Notes under the pieces: model-generated
The model's input: only the letters and a program-made list of their open reading frames with translations
Told to the model about the DNA's origin: nothing
Database searches by the model: none
Translations under genes and position numbers: made by a program
NCBI RefSeq assembly: GCF_019402665.1
Contig: NZ_VSST01000020.1
Span: 310,001 to 374,000 of the forward strand
Length of the DNA stretch: 64,000 nt
DNA from: Bradyrhizobium canariense
GTDB lineage: Bacteria; Pseudomonadota; Alphaproteobacteria; Rhizobiales; Xanthobacteraceae
Direction: 5' to 3'
Part shown: piece by piece, positions 56,574 through 64,000 of the stretch
Layout: every line of letters starts with the position of its first letter
Position numbering within the stretch: position 1 is the first letter of the stretch

Positions 56574-57722
56574 ATGCTGGCTGACCGGCAATGGGTTGAG
56601 CGAAATCTTGGTTTCGATCCGATCACGACGCCGCCGCCGCGCGAGACCTTTACGGTGAAGCGCATGGCCGATGCCGCGGTGAAGAAGACCGCGAAAGTCG
56701 AGACGGAAGACTTTCGGCGTGAGATCATCGATTTCGATTCCGAATCGACCGAGGGCCGCGCGTTCATGGCGTTCTCGACCTCGACCGGATTGTCGCGTTT
56801 CACCGACATCACCTGGCCGAAGGGGCTGGCGCCGCAGACCGGACCGAAGCCGAAGGGCAACGGCAAGGGACCGCTGCCGCGCGCCGACGTGCTGGTCGTG
56901 ACCTGGACCGTCGACGAGGGCCACGCGCTCAGCCGCGTGCTCACGCCTGGCAAGGATTCGCGCAACGACTACGTGCCCTACACGCACAATTACGCGACTA
57001 TTTCCAAGAAGATGCGCAACGGCTGTCCGGCCAGGGAGCTGAAGCGGCTCGGCACTTATTGGACCACGACGATCGGCAAGAAGAAGGTCGTCATCTTCAA
57101 ATCGGATTCCCACATGTCGCAGGACGGCCCGGAGCTGCCGAACAGCGACGTCTGGCGCCAGATCATCACCGAAGTGCAGCCGACGCTCGTCATCACCACG
57201 GGCACGGCCGGCGGCATCGGCAAAGAATTCGAGGTCGGCGACGTCGGTCTCACCGATCGTGCGTTTCGACTGCCTGTCGAAGTTCAAGAAGCAGCCTTTC
57301 GCGCAGGAGCACTTTTCCAGCAGGTCCGCCGTGACGAAAAAATTTGCGCAGGCGAGGACGCTGTTCAAGGCCAATGCCGGGCAATTGCCAAAGGACAACA
57401 CCAGGCTGCCGAAGATCTTCGTGGCGAAACCGAGCGGACTGTCGTCCTCCGTGGTCACCACTGACTTCTTCGGCTTCGACACCTCGGACGACCATTTCCA
57501 TCTCCAGGGGCTCGGCGACGTCTCCGAGATGGGCGATGCCATCCTCGGCCTCGTGGCGCAGGAGATGGGCGACAAAGCACCGCGCTGGCTCGCGATCCGC
57601 AACGTCTCCGACCCGCAGATCAAGGCCGAGGGTACCCTGAAGCAGCAGGAGCAGCTCGCGGCTCAGATCTACAAGGGTTTTGGGCCATCACCTGCTGGGC
57701 CAGTATCGCGGCGGAGCCTTGA
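56574..57722 (+). pseudogene. Phosphorylase-superfamily (MTA/SAH nucleosidase-like) gene, broken
   Basis: N part 56574 onward: ADVLVVTWTVDEGHALSRVL and VITTGTAGGIGKEFEVGDV, the phosphorylase-superfamily glycine motif. At about 57247 two bases seem missing (GACGTC|GGTCTCACCG), after which the protein continues in another frame as SPIVRFDCLSKFKKQPF...VSEMGDAILGLVAQEMGDKAPRWLAIRNVSDPQ. Near 57678-57690 a second shift leads to the ending AITCWASIAAEP at stop 57720-57722. Two independent lesions argue for a true pseudogene. Confidence 0.8.
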
Positions 57723-57808
57723 GTCGCAGCCGGAGCAAGGTCAGCCTCCCTTGCCGAAGTGGCCCGGGGTGTCTACCTCTCGCGGGTGATTTCGTGAGAG
57801 GTACTCCC

Positions 57809-58549
57809 ATGCTGGATGCCGCCGTCAAGGCGCTGTCGCAAATGATCTCGCCGCCGATGCGCTCGATCCTGTGGCGGTCGATCGGCGTCGCACTGGTGCT
57901 GATCATCGTGCTGGCGATCGGCTTGCAGCGGCTCCTGAGCTGGTTTGCGACCTATGGCGAGGCCTGGCTGGAAGGCCTGCTCGGTCCGGGCTGGCACTCA
58001 TCGCTCGAGGTGTTGTCCTGGATCATTTCGATCGCCGCGGGCTTCGGCGTCGTGTTCGGGGCTGTGTTCCTGATGCCCGCCATCACCTCGCTGGTGGCGA
58101 GCCTGTTCGTCGACGACGTCGCCGACATCGTCGAGCGCGAGCACTATCCGGCGGAGCGGCCGGGCGTCGCGCTGCCGTTCAGCCAGGCGATCTACGAGGG
58201 CGTCAAGACCGCGCTGCTGACGATCCTGGTCTATCTGGTCGCGCTGCCGCTGGTGCTTTTCGCCGGCGCCGGTTTCCTGGTCTTCTTCCTCGCCACGGCC
58301 TGGCTGCTCGGCCGCGAATATTTCGAGCTCGCGGCGATGCGGTTTCGCTCGCCGGAGGAAGCCAAGGCGATGCGGCGCGACAATGCCGCGACCATCTTCA
58401 CCGCGGGCCTGTTCATCGCAGCCTTCGTCGCGATCCCGATCGTCAATCTGGCGACGCCGATCTTCGCCATGGCCTTCATGGTTCACATGCACAAGCGGCT
58501 CTCAGGCCCGCGACCCGAACTGATCGAGCCGGCGCGGCAGATGCGGTGA
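57809..58549 (+). CDS. EI24/CysZ-like membrane protein
   Basis: 246 residues, about five hydrophobic segments. EI24 domain pattern: YEGVKTALLTILVYLVALPLVLF, FFLATAWLLGREYFELAAMRF, and PIFAMAFMVHMHK. CysZ members move sulfate; others are uncharacterised. ATG 57809 preceded by GAGAGG; an earlier in-frame ATG lies inside the broken phosphorylase gene. Confidence 0.85.
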   Translation: MLDAAVKALSQMISPPMRSILWRSIGVALVLIIVLAIGLQRLLSWFATYGEAWLEGLLGPGWHSSLEVLSWIISIAAGFGVVFGAVFLMPAITSLVASLFVDDVADIVEREHYPAERPGVALPFSQAIYEGVKTALLTILVYLVALPLVLFAGAGFLVFFLATAWLLGREYFELAAMRFRSPEEAKAMRRDNAATIFTAGLFIAAFVAIPIVNLATPIFAMAFMVHMHKRLSGPRPELIEPARQMR

Positions 58550-58555
58550 CGGTGA

Positions 58556-60184
58556 CTACTTCAGCGACACCCCGCATCTGCGCAACAGCATCCTGGCGAA
58601 GCCGAACGGCGCCGGCGTGAACGGGCCGGGCGGGGCACGGGTAACAAGCGCGACGACGCCGAGCGCGGCCATCGCCACCCAGAAGCACAGCCAGAAGCCG
58701 TCGATATAGGCGAGCACATTGGCCTCGCGCTGGACGAAGCCCGCGAGCGTACCGACCGCGCGTGCCTGTGCCGAGCCGGCACCATGGGCCGCAAAATGGT
58801 CGGCGAGCTGTTTCAGCATGCGGACCACATCGACGTCGCCGACGCCGAGATTCTGGCCGAGATAGAAGGAATGGATCTGCTCGCGGACGCGCAGCCACGT
58901 CCCCATCAACGCCACGCCGATCTCGGCACCGCCGAGCCGCATGATCTGGATATAGGCGGCAAACGAGGTCGCGCGGCTCGGATCGGAATTGGACAGCAGC
59001 GTGATGATCAGCGGCAGCAAGGTCAACGACTGCCCGATCGCCTGGAGCAGCACGATGCCGGCGAAATCCTCACGCGCCCAATCATGACTGAGCTGCGTGC
59101 CCCAGAGATTGGCGGCGGCGAAGCAGGCAAATCCCACGACCACCACTGTCCGCGTATCGAAATGCCGCAGCAGCCAGATCGAGAGCGGCACCAGCACGAA
59201 CATCGGCAACGCGCCGTAGGTGAGCAGCAGCAAGCCACTCTGCTCCGGCCTGAGCAGGGCGATGGTGGCGAGGAAGTTCGGCACCAGCGACGCGTTGGAC
59301 AGGCTGGTCAGCGTGTAGAGCAGGATCAGGACCAGCCCCAGGCCGATATTGCGCGAGAACAGGACGTTCACATGCGCCCAGGGCTGCCGCACCAGGGATT
59401 CGTTGACGAGAAAACCCGCGACCAGCACCGCGCCGGCAATGATCAACGCCATCACGGTCCCCGATCCCAGCCAGTCCAGCCGATTGCCCTGGTCGAGCCC
59501 GGCATAGATCATCGAGACGCCGGCGCCGAGCAGCAGCATGCCACCCCAATCGGCCTCGCGCAGCAAAGCGCGATTCACCGGTTCGTTCGGCGTGCCCCAA
59601 TAAACCATCAGGCCCATCAGCGGCGCGATCAGCACGCTCTGCCAGTACAGCCATTGCCAGCCGAGATGGTCGACATAGAAGCCGACCAGCGCGCTCGAGG
59701 TATCCAGCGCGAAGCCGACGCGGATCGAATAGATCGAGATCGCCGGGAGCCACCAGCGGATCGGCAAATTGCGGAACACGATCATCAACGTCGCCGGCAC
59801 GAAGGTGCCGAGCAGGAGGCCATGCACGACGCTGAGCGCGAGCAATGTCGGATAGTCGTGCACGAACGGGATGATCAGCGAGACCGCGGCATAGACGAGG
59901 CTCGGGATACCGAGCACGCGGCGCAGGCCGAATACGGTGGCAAGCCAGGCCACCGCGGGCGCGATGAAGATCTGCGAGCCGATGCCTGCTGTGGAGAGCC
60001 AGGCGCCCTCGTCGAACGAGAGCGAGAACGCGCCGCGCAGGTCCGGCAGGCCTATTGTGGTCAGGCGGCTGTCGAAATTGGCGAGGAACGAGCCGAGCAG
60101 CACCGCCGCCACCGCAAACAAGGGCTGCGGCGCGACGCCGCCGCGCGAGAGCGGCCCGCGACTGGAATCGTCATTTTCCGCCAT
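58556..60184 (-). CDS. MFS drug efflux transporter, EmrB/DHA2 type
   Basis: 542 residues, about 14 transmembrane segments (ANFDSRLTTIGLPDLRGAFSLSFDEGAWLSTAGIGSQI at the start). Motif C-like GRVGFALDTSS variant is present. Works with the HlyD partner upstream to expel toxic compounds across both membranes. ATG 60184 overlaps the emrA-like gene by 14 bases. Confidence 0.9.
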   Translation of the reverse strand: MAENDDSSRGPLSRGGVAPQPLFAVAAVLLGSFLANFDSRLTTIGLPDLRGAFSLSFDEGAWLSTAGIGSQIFIAPAVAWLATVFGLRRVLGIPSLVYAAVSLIIPFVHDYPTLLALSVVHGLLLGTFVPATLMIVFRNLPIRWWLPAISIYSIRVGFALDTSSALVGFYVDHLGWQWLYWQSVLIAPLMGLMVYWGTPNEPVNRALLREADWGGMLLLGAGVSMIYAGLDQGNRLDWLGSGTVMALIIAGAVLVAGFLVNESLVRQPWAHVNVLFSRNIGLGLVLILLYTLTSLSNASLVPNFLATIALLRPEQSGLLLLTYGALPMFVLVPLSIWLLRHFDTRTVVVVGFACFAAANLWGTQLSHDWAREDFAGIVLLQAIGQSLTLLPLIITLLSNSDPSRATSFAAYIQIMRLGGAEIGVALMGTWLRVREQIHSFYLGQNLGVGDVDVVRMLKQLADHFAAHGAGSAQARAVGTLAGFVQREANVLAYIDGFWLCFWVAMAALGVVALVTRAPPGPFTPAPFGFARMLLRRCGVSLK

Positions 60185-61319
60185 TGCCGGCCTTGGTGTC
60201 GATGCTGGTGACGACCGACATGCCCGGCACCAGCCGCGCCAGCAGCGGCTGGTTGTCGTCGAGCTGGATGCGCACGGGAATGCGCTGCACGACTTTGGTG
60301 AAGTTACCGGTTGCGTTGTCCGGCGGCAGCAGCGCGACCTGCGCGCCGGTCGCGGGCGCAATGCGCTCGACCCGGCCGCGCAGCTTCTCGCGCGGGAAAC
60401 TGTCGACAGTGATCTCGACTGGCTGGCCCGGTGCGACGTGGGTCAGCTGGGTCTCCTTGTAGTTCGCGATCACGTAGACCTTCGGCAACGGCACAACGTT
60501 GATGAGATTGGTGCCGATGTTGACGTAGTCGCCAGGCTGGACCTGCCGCTCGCCGACGACGCCGTCGAACGGTGCCGATATCTTGGTGTAGCCGAGCTTG
60601 AGCTTCGCACTCGCCAGTGTTGCCTTGGTCGCTTCGAGATCGGCGGCGCGCTGCTTCCTGGTGCCTTGCAGCACCTCGAGCTGGTGCTGCTGGGCCGCGA
60701 TCACGGCGCGGCTCGCGCGCACGTCGGCCTGCGCCTTGGCATAGCCTGCGACCGCCTGCTCGAACCGCTGCCGCGTGCCGGATTCGGTCTGCGACAGCGA
60801 CTGCTGGCGCTCCTGCTCCTGCCGCGCCTCGACCTCCACGGCTTCGGCCGAGAGCCGCGCGGCCTGCGCCTGTGCAATCGTCGCATATTGCAGCTCGATC
60901 TGATTGGCCAGATTGTCGAGCACGGCTTGCGCGGCGGCGACCGCCGCTTCGGACTGCGCGACTTGCGCCTCATAGTCGGCAGGATCGATCTGGATCATGA
61001 GATCGCCGGCCTTGACGCGCTGGAAATCGGTGACCCCGACGGTCAGCACTTCGCCGGAGACGCGACTGGCAAGCCGCGTCAGCTCGGCGCGCACATAGGC
61101 GTCGTTGGTGGTCTGGACCGCCGAATTGCCGACCCATTCGTCGAAGCGCTGCGTGGCCAGCGCGACGAAGCCGAGCGCGACGATCACCGCGAACAGCGGA
61201 ATCGCGAGCCGGCTCCACAGTGAACTCGCTGGTCGCTGCGTTGGCTTCGGTGGCGGCGCCGGTGTGGCAGCAGGTGGTGACGGCGAGATTTGTTCCTGCT
61301 GACTCACGCTAGACTCCAA
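60171..61319 (-). CDS. HlyD/EmrA-family membrane fusion protein
   Basis: 382 residues. Pro-rich cytoplasmic N terminus, one transmembrane segment (LAIPLFAVIVALGFVALAT), lipoyl half-motifs (TNDAYVRAELTRLASRVSGEVLTVGV ... ISAPFDGVVGERQVQPGDYV) and a coiled-coil hairpin rich in Ala/Gln (about 115-215). Periplasmic adaptor for the downstream MFS pump. Confidence 0.92.
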   Translation of the reverse strand: MESSVSQQEQISPSPPAATPAPPPKPTQRPASSLWSRLAIPLFAVIVALGFVALATQRFDEWVGNSAVQTTNDAYVRAELTRLASRVSGEVLTVGVTDFQRVKAGDLMIQIDPADYEAQVAQSEAAVAAAQAVLDNLANQIELQYATIAQAQAARLSAEAVEVEARQEQERQQSLSQTESGTRQRFEQAVAGYAKAQADVRASRAVIAAQQHQLEVLQGTRKQRAADLEATKATLASAKLKLGYTKISAPFDGVVGERQVQPGDYVNIGTNLINVVPLPKVYVIANYKETQLTHVAPGQPVEITVDSFPREKLRGRVERIAPATGAQVALLPPDNATGNFTKVVQRIPVRIQLDDNQPLLARLVPGMSVVTSIDTKAGNGGK

Positions 61320-61343
61320 AAACCACTTTCCCGAACGCTATTT

Positions 61344-62096
61344 TCAGACCGTCTTTTCCGGCCACCGGCAGAGATCGTTGATCAGGCAAACCTCGCAGCG
61401 CGGCTTGCGCGCGAGGCAAGTATAGCGGCCATGCAGGATCAGCCAATGATGGGCATGCAGCATGAACTCGGCCGGGATCACCTTTTCGAGACCGAGCTCG
61501 ACCTCCAGCGGCGTCTTGCCGGGCGCAAGTCCGGTCCGGTTGCCGACGCGGAAGACATGCGTGTCGACTGCCATGGTGTGCTCGCCGAAGGCCATGTTGA
61601 GCACGACATTGGCGGTCTTGCGCCCGGCGCCGGGCAGTGACTCGATCCCGGCGCGCGTGCGCGGCACCTCGCCGCCGAACTCGCTGAGCAGCTTCGCCGA
61701 CAGCGCAATGACGTTCCTGGCCTTGGTGCGATAGAGCCCGATGGTCTTGATGTACTCGCGCAGGCGTTCCTCGCCGAGGTCGAGCATCTTCTGCGGCGTG
61801 TCGGCGATCGCAAACAGCGCGCGCGTCGCCTTGTTGACGCCGGCATCGGTCGCCTGCGCCGACAGCACCACGGCGACCAGCAGCGTGAACGGATTGACGT
61901 GCTCAAGCTCGCCTTTGGGCTCCGGGTTGGCTTTGCGGAAACGGCTGAAGGCCTCGCGGACTTCTGGCGGCGTCCAAGGCCTCATGGCCTTGAGGGATTT
62001 CTTGCCGGGGGCCTTGGGCTTCGCGGCGGCCGCCTTCGCCTTTTTCTTCGGCACGGACGTTTTGCGCGGGGCCGGCTTGCGGGTGATTTTCGCCAT
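61344..62096 (-). CDS. nth: Endonuclease III
   Basis: 250 residues. DNA glycosylase/AP lyase for oxidised pyrimidines. HhH motif LPGAGRKTANVVLN with catalytic Lys, Asp in AVDTHVFRV, and C-x6-C-x2-C-x5-C [4Fe-4S] site (CLARKPRCEVCLINDLC). A ~40-residue Lys/Ala-rich N-terminal tail precedes the core. ATG 62096 (MAKITRK) preferred; divergent from the DUF2244 gene. Confidence 0.95.
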   Translation of the reverse strand: MAKITRKPAPRKTSVPKKKAKAAAAKPKAPGKKSLKAMRPWTPPEVREAFSRFRKANPEPKGELEHVNPFTLLVAVVLSAQATDAGVNKATRALFAIADTPQKMLDLGEERLREYIKTIGLYRTKARNVIALSAKLLSEFGGEVPRTRAGIESLPGAGRKTANVVLNMAFGEHTMAVDTHVFRVGNRTGLAPGKTPLEVELGLEKVIPAEFMLHAHHWLILHGRYTCLARKPRCEVCLINDLCRWPEKTV

Positions 62097-62118
62097 GATC
62101 GGGATATACTGAGGGACG

Positions 62119-62652
62119 ATGAGCACAGGCAATGAAATTGCGCGCGAACGATCGGGAAGCGAGGCTGAGCCTCAGATCTTTTCCGCGCGCCTGACGCCGC
62201 ACCGCTCGCTGAACCGCACCGGCTTCCTCGCGGTGATGCTGTTCCTGAGCGCCGTCAGCTTCGTCACCGGCCTCGTCTTCCTGATGATGGGCGCGTGGCC
62301 GGTGTTCGGCTTCTTCGGCCTCGATGTGCTGGTGATCTGGTGGGCCTTCAAGGCCAATTTCCGCGCGGCGCGGGCCAGCGAGGAGATCGTGGTCACGCCC
62401 TCTGAATTACGCGTGCGGCGCGTCAGCCAGCACGGCCAAATCGTCGAATGGACATTCAATCCGCTCTGGGTCCGGCTGGACATGGAAATCGACGAGGATT
62501 TTGGCATCGAGCACCTCTATCTGATCTCGCGAGGTCACCAGATCCAGATCGCCCGCTTCCTCGGACCGGATGAAAAAGCAAGTTTTTACAAGGGTTTGGT
62601 TGAGGCATTAAATGCCGCCAGGCGCGGTCCGACCTACAATCCGGTGACCTGA
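62119..62652 (+). CDS. DUF2244 membrane protein
   Basis: 177 residues. Two adjacent transmembrane segments (FLAVMLFLSAVSFVTGLVFLMMG; WPVFGFFGLDVLVIWWAF), then a soluble domain with RRVSQHGQIVEWTFNPLWVRL, the DUF2244 pattern. Function unknown. Starts 22 bases from the nth start in the opposite direction. Confidence 0.88.
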   Translation: MSTGNEIARERSGSEAEPQIFSARLTPHRSLNRTGFLAVMLFLSAVSFVTGLVFLMMGAWPVFGFFGLDVLVIWWAFKANFRAARASEEIVVTPSELRVRRVSQHGQIVEWTFNPLWVRLDMEIDEDFGIEHLYLISRGHQIQIARFLGPDEKASFYKGLVEALNAARRGPTYNPVT

Positions 62653-62708
62653 TTTGCGGATCGGAAATCGGGTGGTTTCGCACCCTGCCCTCTCCTACAT
62701 TTGTCGTC

Positions 62709-63605
62709 ATGATGACACTCGCGATACATGACCAGCGCCTGGCCGGGCCGGGCTCCCAGAACGCCGCGATGCGCGACTATGATTCCGTGCGCCGGGCGAT
62801 CGCCTTCATTTCGGAAAACTGGCGCGCGCAGCCGACCATCGAGGCGATGGCGGATGCGGCCGGCGTCACCCCGGACGAACTGCACCATTTGTTCCGCCGC
62901 TGGGCCTCGATCACGCCGAAGGCGTTTATGCAGGCGCTCACGCTCGATCACGCCAAGGGCTTGCTCAGGGATTCCGCGAGCATCCTCGATGCGGCGCTCG
63001 ACTCGGGCCTGTCGGGTCCGGGGCGCTTGCACGATCTCTTCGTCACGCACGAAGCGATGTCGCCGGGCGAATGGAAGAACGGCGGCGCGGGGCTGATCTT
63101 GCGCTATGGCTTTCATCACTCGCCGTTCGGCACTGCGATCGTGATCGCGACCGATCGCGGATTGTCGGGACTTGCTTTCGCCGATCCCGGTGAGGAACAG
63201 GTGGCGCTTGCCGATATGACGCGGCGATGGCGGAACGCAACTTACGTCGAGGATCACGAAGGCACCGCACCGCTGGCGCAGCGCATCTTCGACACAAAGC
63301 TCTGGCGGCCGGACCAGCCGCTGCGCGTGGTGATGATCGGCACCGATTTCGAGGTCCGGGTGTGGGAGACGTTGCTGAAGATCCCGATGGGCCGCGCGGT
63401 GTCCTATTCGGACATCGCCTGCAACATCAACAGCCCGAAAGCCTCACGCGCCGTCGGCGCCGCCGTCGGCAAGAACCCCGTGTCCTTTGTCGTGCCCTGC
63501 CACCGCGCTCTCGGCAAGAGCGGTACGCTCACCGGCTACCACTGGGGCATCACCCGCAAGCAGGCGATGCTGGGCTGGGAGGCCGGGCAGCTGGGGATGC
63601 AGTAA
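62709..63605 (+). CDS. Ada-like AraC-HTH / O6-alkylguanine-DNA alkyltransferase
   Basis: 298 residues. AraC-type HTH (about 25-122: PTIEAMADAAGVTPDELHHLFRRWASITPKAF) fused to an MGMT domain with active-site P-C264-H-R (VVPCHRALGKSGTLTGY) and YSDIA helix. The N-terminal Zn/methylphosphotriester domain of full Ada is absent, so it may not be self-activated in the classic way. Start: double Met at 62709. Confidence 0.93.
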   Translation: MMTLAIHDQRLAGPGSQNAAMRDYDSVRRAIAFISENWRAQPTIEAMADAAGVTPDELHHLFRRWASITPKAFMQALTLDHAKGLLRDSASILDAALDSGLSGPGRLHDLFVTHEAMSPGEWKNGGAGLILRYGFHHSPFGTAIVIATDRGLSGLAFADPGEEQVALADMTRRWRNATYVEDHEGTAPLAQRIFDTKLWRPDQPLRVVMIGTDFEVRVWETLLKIPMGRAVSYSDIACNINSPKASRAVGAAVGKNPVSFVVPCHRALGKSGTLTGYHWGITRKQAMLGWEAGQLGMQ

Positions 63606-63626
63606 GACTGTCATCGGCAAAGTTTC

Positions 63627-63722
63627 GTAGGGTGGGCAAAGGCGCGCACTTCGCGCGCCGTGCCCACCATCGTTCCGCAATCGCTGCTGCATGGTGGGCA
63701 CGCTACGCTTTGCCCACCCTAC
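63627..63722. repeat. GTAGGGTGGGCAAAG palindromic repeat
   Basis: 96 bases bounded by perfect 15-base arms GTAGGGTGGGCAAAG / CTTTGCCCACCCTAC, with inner inverted GTGCCCACCAT/ATGGTGGGCAC and GCGCGC stems. Between the Ada-like gene and convergent gpmA. Confidence 0.85.
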
Positions 63723-63761
63723 AATTCTGCGTGCTTAGCGCGGCCTAGCCGCCCCTCATCT

Positions 63762-64000
63762 TCAGCCCGCCAGATCCAGCTTCGAGGCCACCGTCGAATC
63801 CGCATTGAGGCGGTAGATGATCGGCACGCCGGTGGCGAGCTCGCGCTTCAAAATGCCTTCGGGCGAGAGCTTTTCCAGCACCATGATCAGCGCGCGCAGC
63901 GAATTGCCGTGGGCGGCGACCAATGTGCGCTTCCCGTTGAGCACGCCGGGCAGGATCTCCTGCACGTAATAGGGCAATGCGCGCGCGAGCGTGTCCTTCA
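63762..64000 (-). CDS. gpmA: 2,3-bisphosphoglycerate-dependent phosphoglycerate mutase, C-terminal part
   Basis: About 79 C-terminal codons; the gene runs off the right edge. [43 protein letters not shown] contains the second catalytic His (AAHGNSLR) and the typical GpmA ending [13 protein letters not shown]. Interconverts 3- and 2-phosphoglycerate. Confidence 0.93.
   Translation of the reverse strand, partial: KDTLARALPYYVQEILPGVLNGKRTLVAAHGNSLRALIMVLEKLSPEGILKRELATGVPIIYRLNADSTVASKLDLAG

Noticed and set aside
58784..60211. 475-codon open frame antisense to the MFS transporter
   Set aside because: Complement of transmembrane helices, very rich in Gln/Arg/Asp/His; no motif.

Overview
The window looks like chromosome from a Bradyrhizobium-type alphaproteobacterium (Rhizobiales). 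The evidence is high-GC coding sequence throughout, the alphaproteobacterial order hemJ-rho-mnmE-mnmG-rsmG, the order maf-coaE-dnaQ-secB, the lptC-lptA-lptB-rpoN-hpf-ptsN cluster, NrnC, DUF1150, DUF2244, and a ROSE-type thermometer in front of hsp20. The genus is inferred from gene content and order; no database search was run.

Replication and segregation region (1-13115). The gap at 6141-6598 has the position of the alphaproteobacterial chromosome origin, next to the RP001-type gene (PPDK regulatory protein). Genes on its left all run left (hemJ, rho, mnmE, mnmG, rsmG) and genes on its right run right (ppdk-regulator, maf, coaE, dnaQ). The gap holds a tight cluster of GANTC (CcrM) sites and several DnaA-box-like 9-mers. 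Between 186 and 2487 there are four parS centromere sites (two perfect palindromes). secB, a Tim44-like gene, mltA and an Smr-domain gene follow.

Transport and stress (13116-21352). A complete ugpBAEC glycerol-3-phosphate ABC operon has a candidate PHO box. Next come an hsp20-DUF1150 pair under a ROSE-like RNA thermometer, a Phd/VapC toxin-antitoxin pair with a visible promoter and operator, a periplasmic TPR protein, and an unusual ptsN 3' remnant that repeats the end of the intact ptsN about 0.4 kb away.

Envelope and nitrogen regulation (21353-31062). ptsN, hpf, rpoN, lptB, lptA, lptC and nrnC form a leftward series. Two overlapping genes for multi-spanning GT-C-like membrane proteins, one GT22/PIG-B-like, follow.

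Housekeeping and accessory mosaic (31063-54600). This stretch holds parDE, tRNA-Leu(CAG), an NDUFA9-like SDR, uppP, GST and queG, a thioesterase, SnoaL-like and hydrolase genes, the infC (AUU start)-rpmI-rplT translation genes, pheS-pheT split by a DUF559 nuclease gene lying between near-perfect 48-bp inverted repeats, a TauE-like exporter, a Tat-exported amine oxidase, a permuted NlpC/P60-like protein, csoR-copA copper resistance around a perfect 7-3-7 operator, and HMG-CoA lyase with a class III CoA-transferase.

Right end (54600-64000). A sedolisin protease and a phosphorylase-superfamily gene lie side by side, and both are broken by frameshifts. They are followed by an EI24/CysZ-like membrane protein, an EmrAB-type efflux pair, nth and DUF2244 (divergent), an Ada-like regulator/alkyltransferase, and the truncated end of gpmA. 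Intergenic palindromic repeats of several families are scattered through the window.
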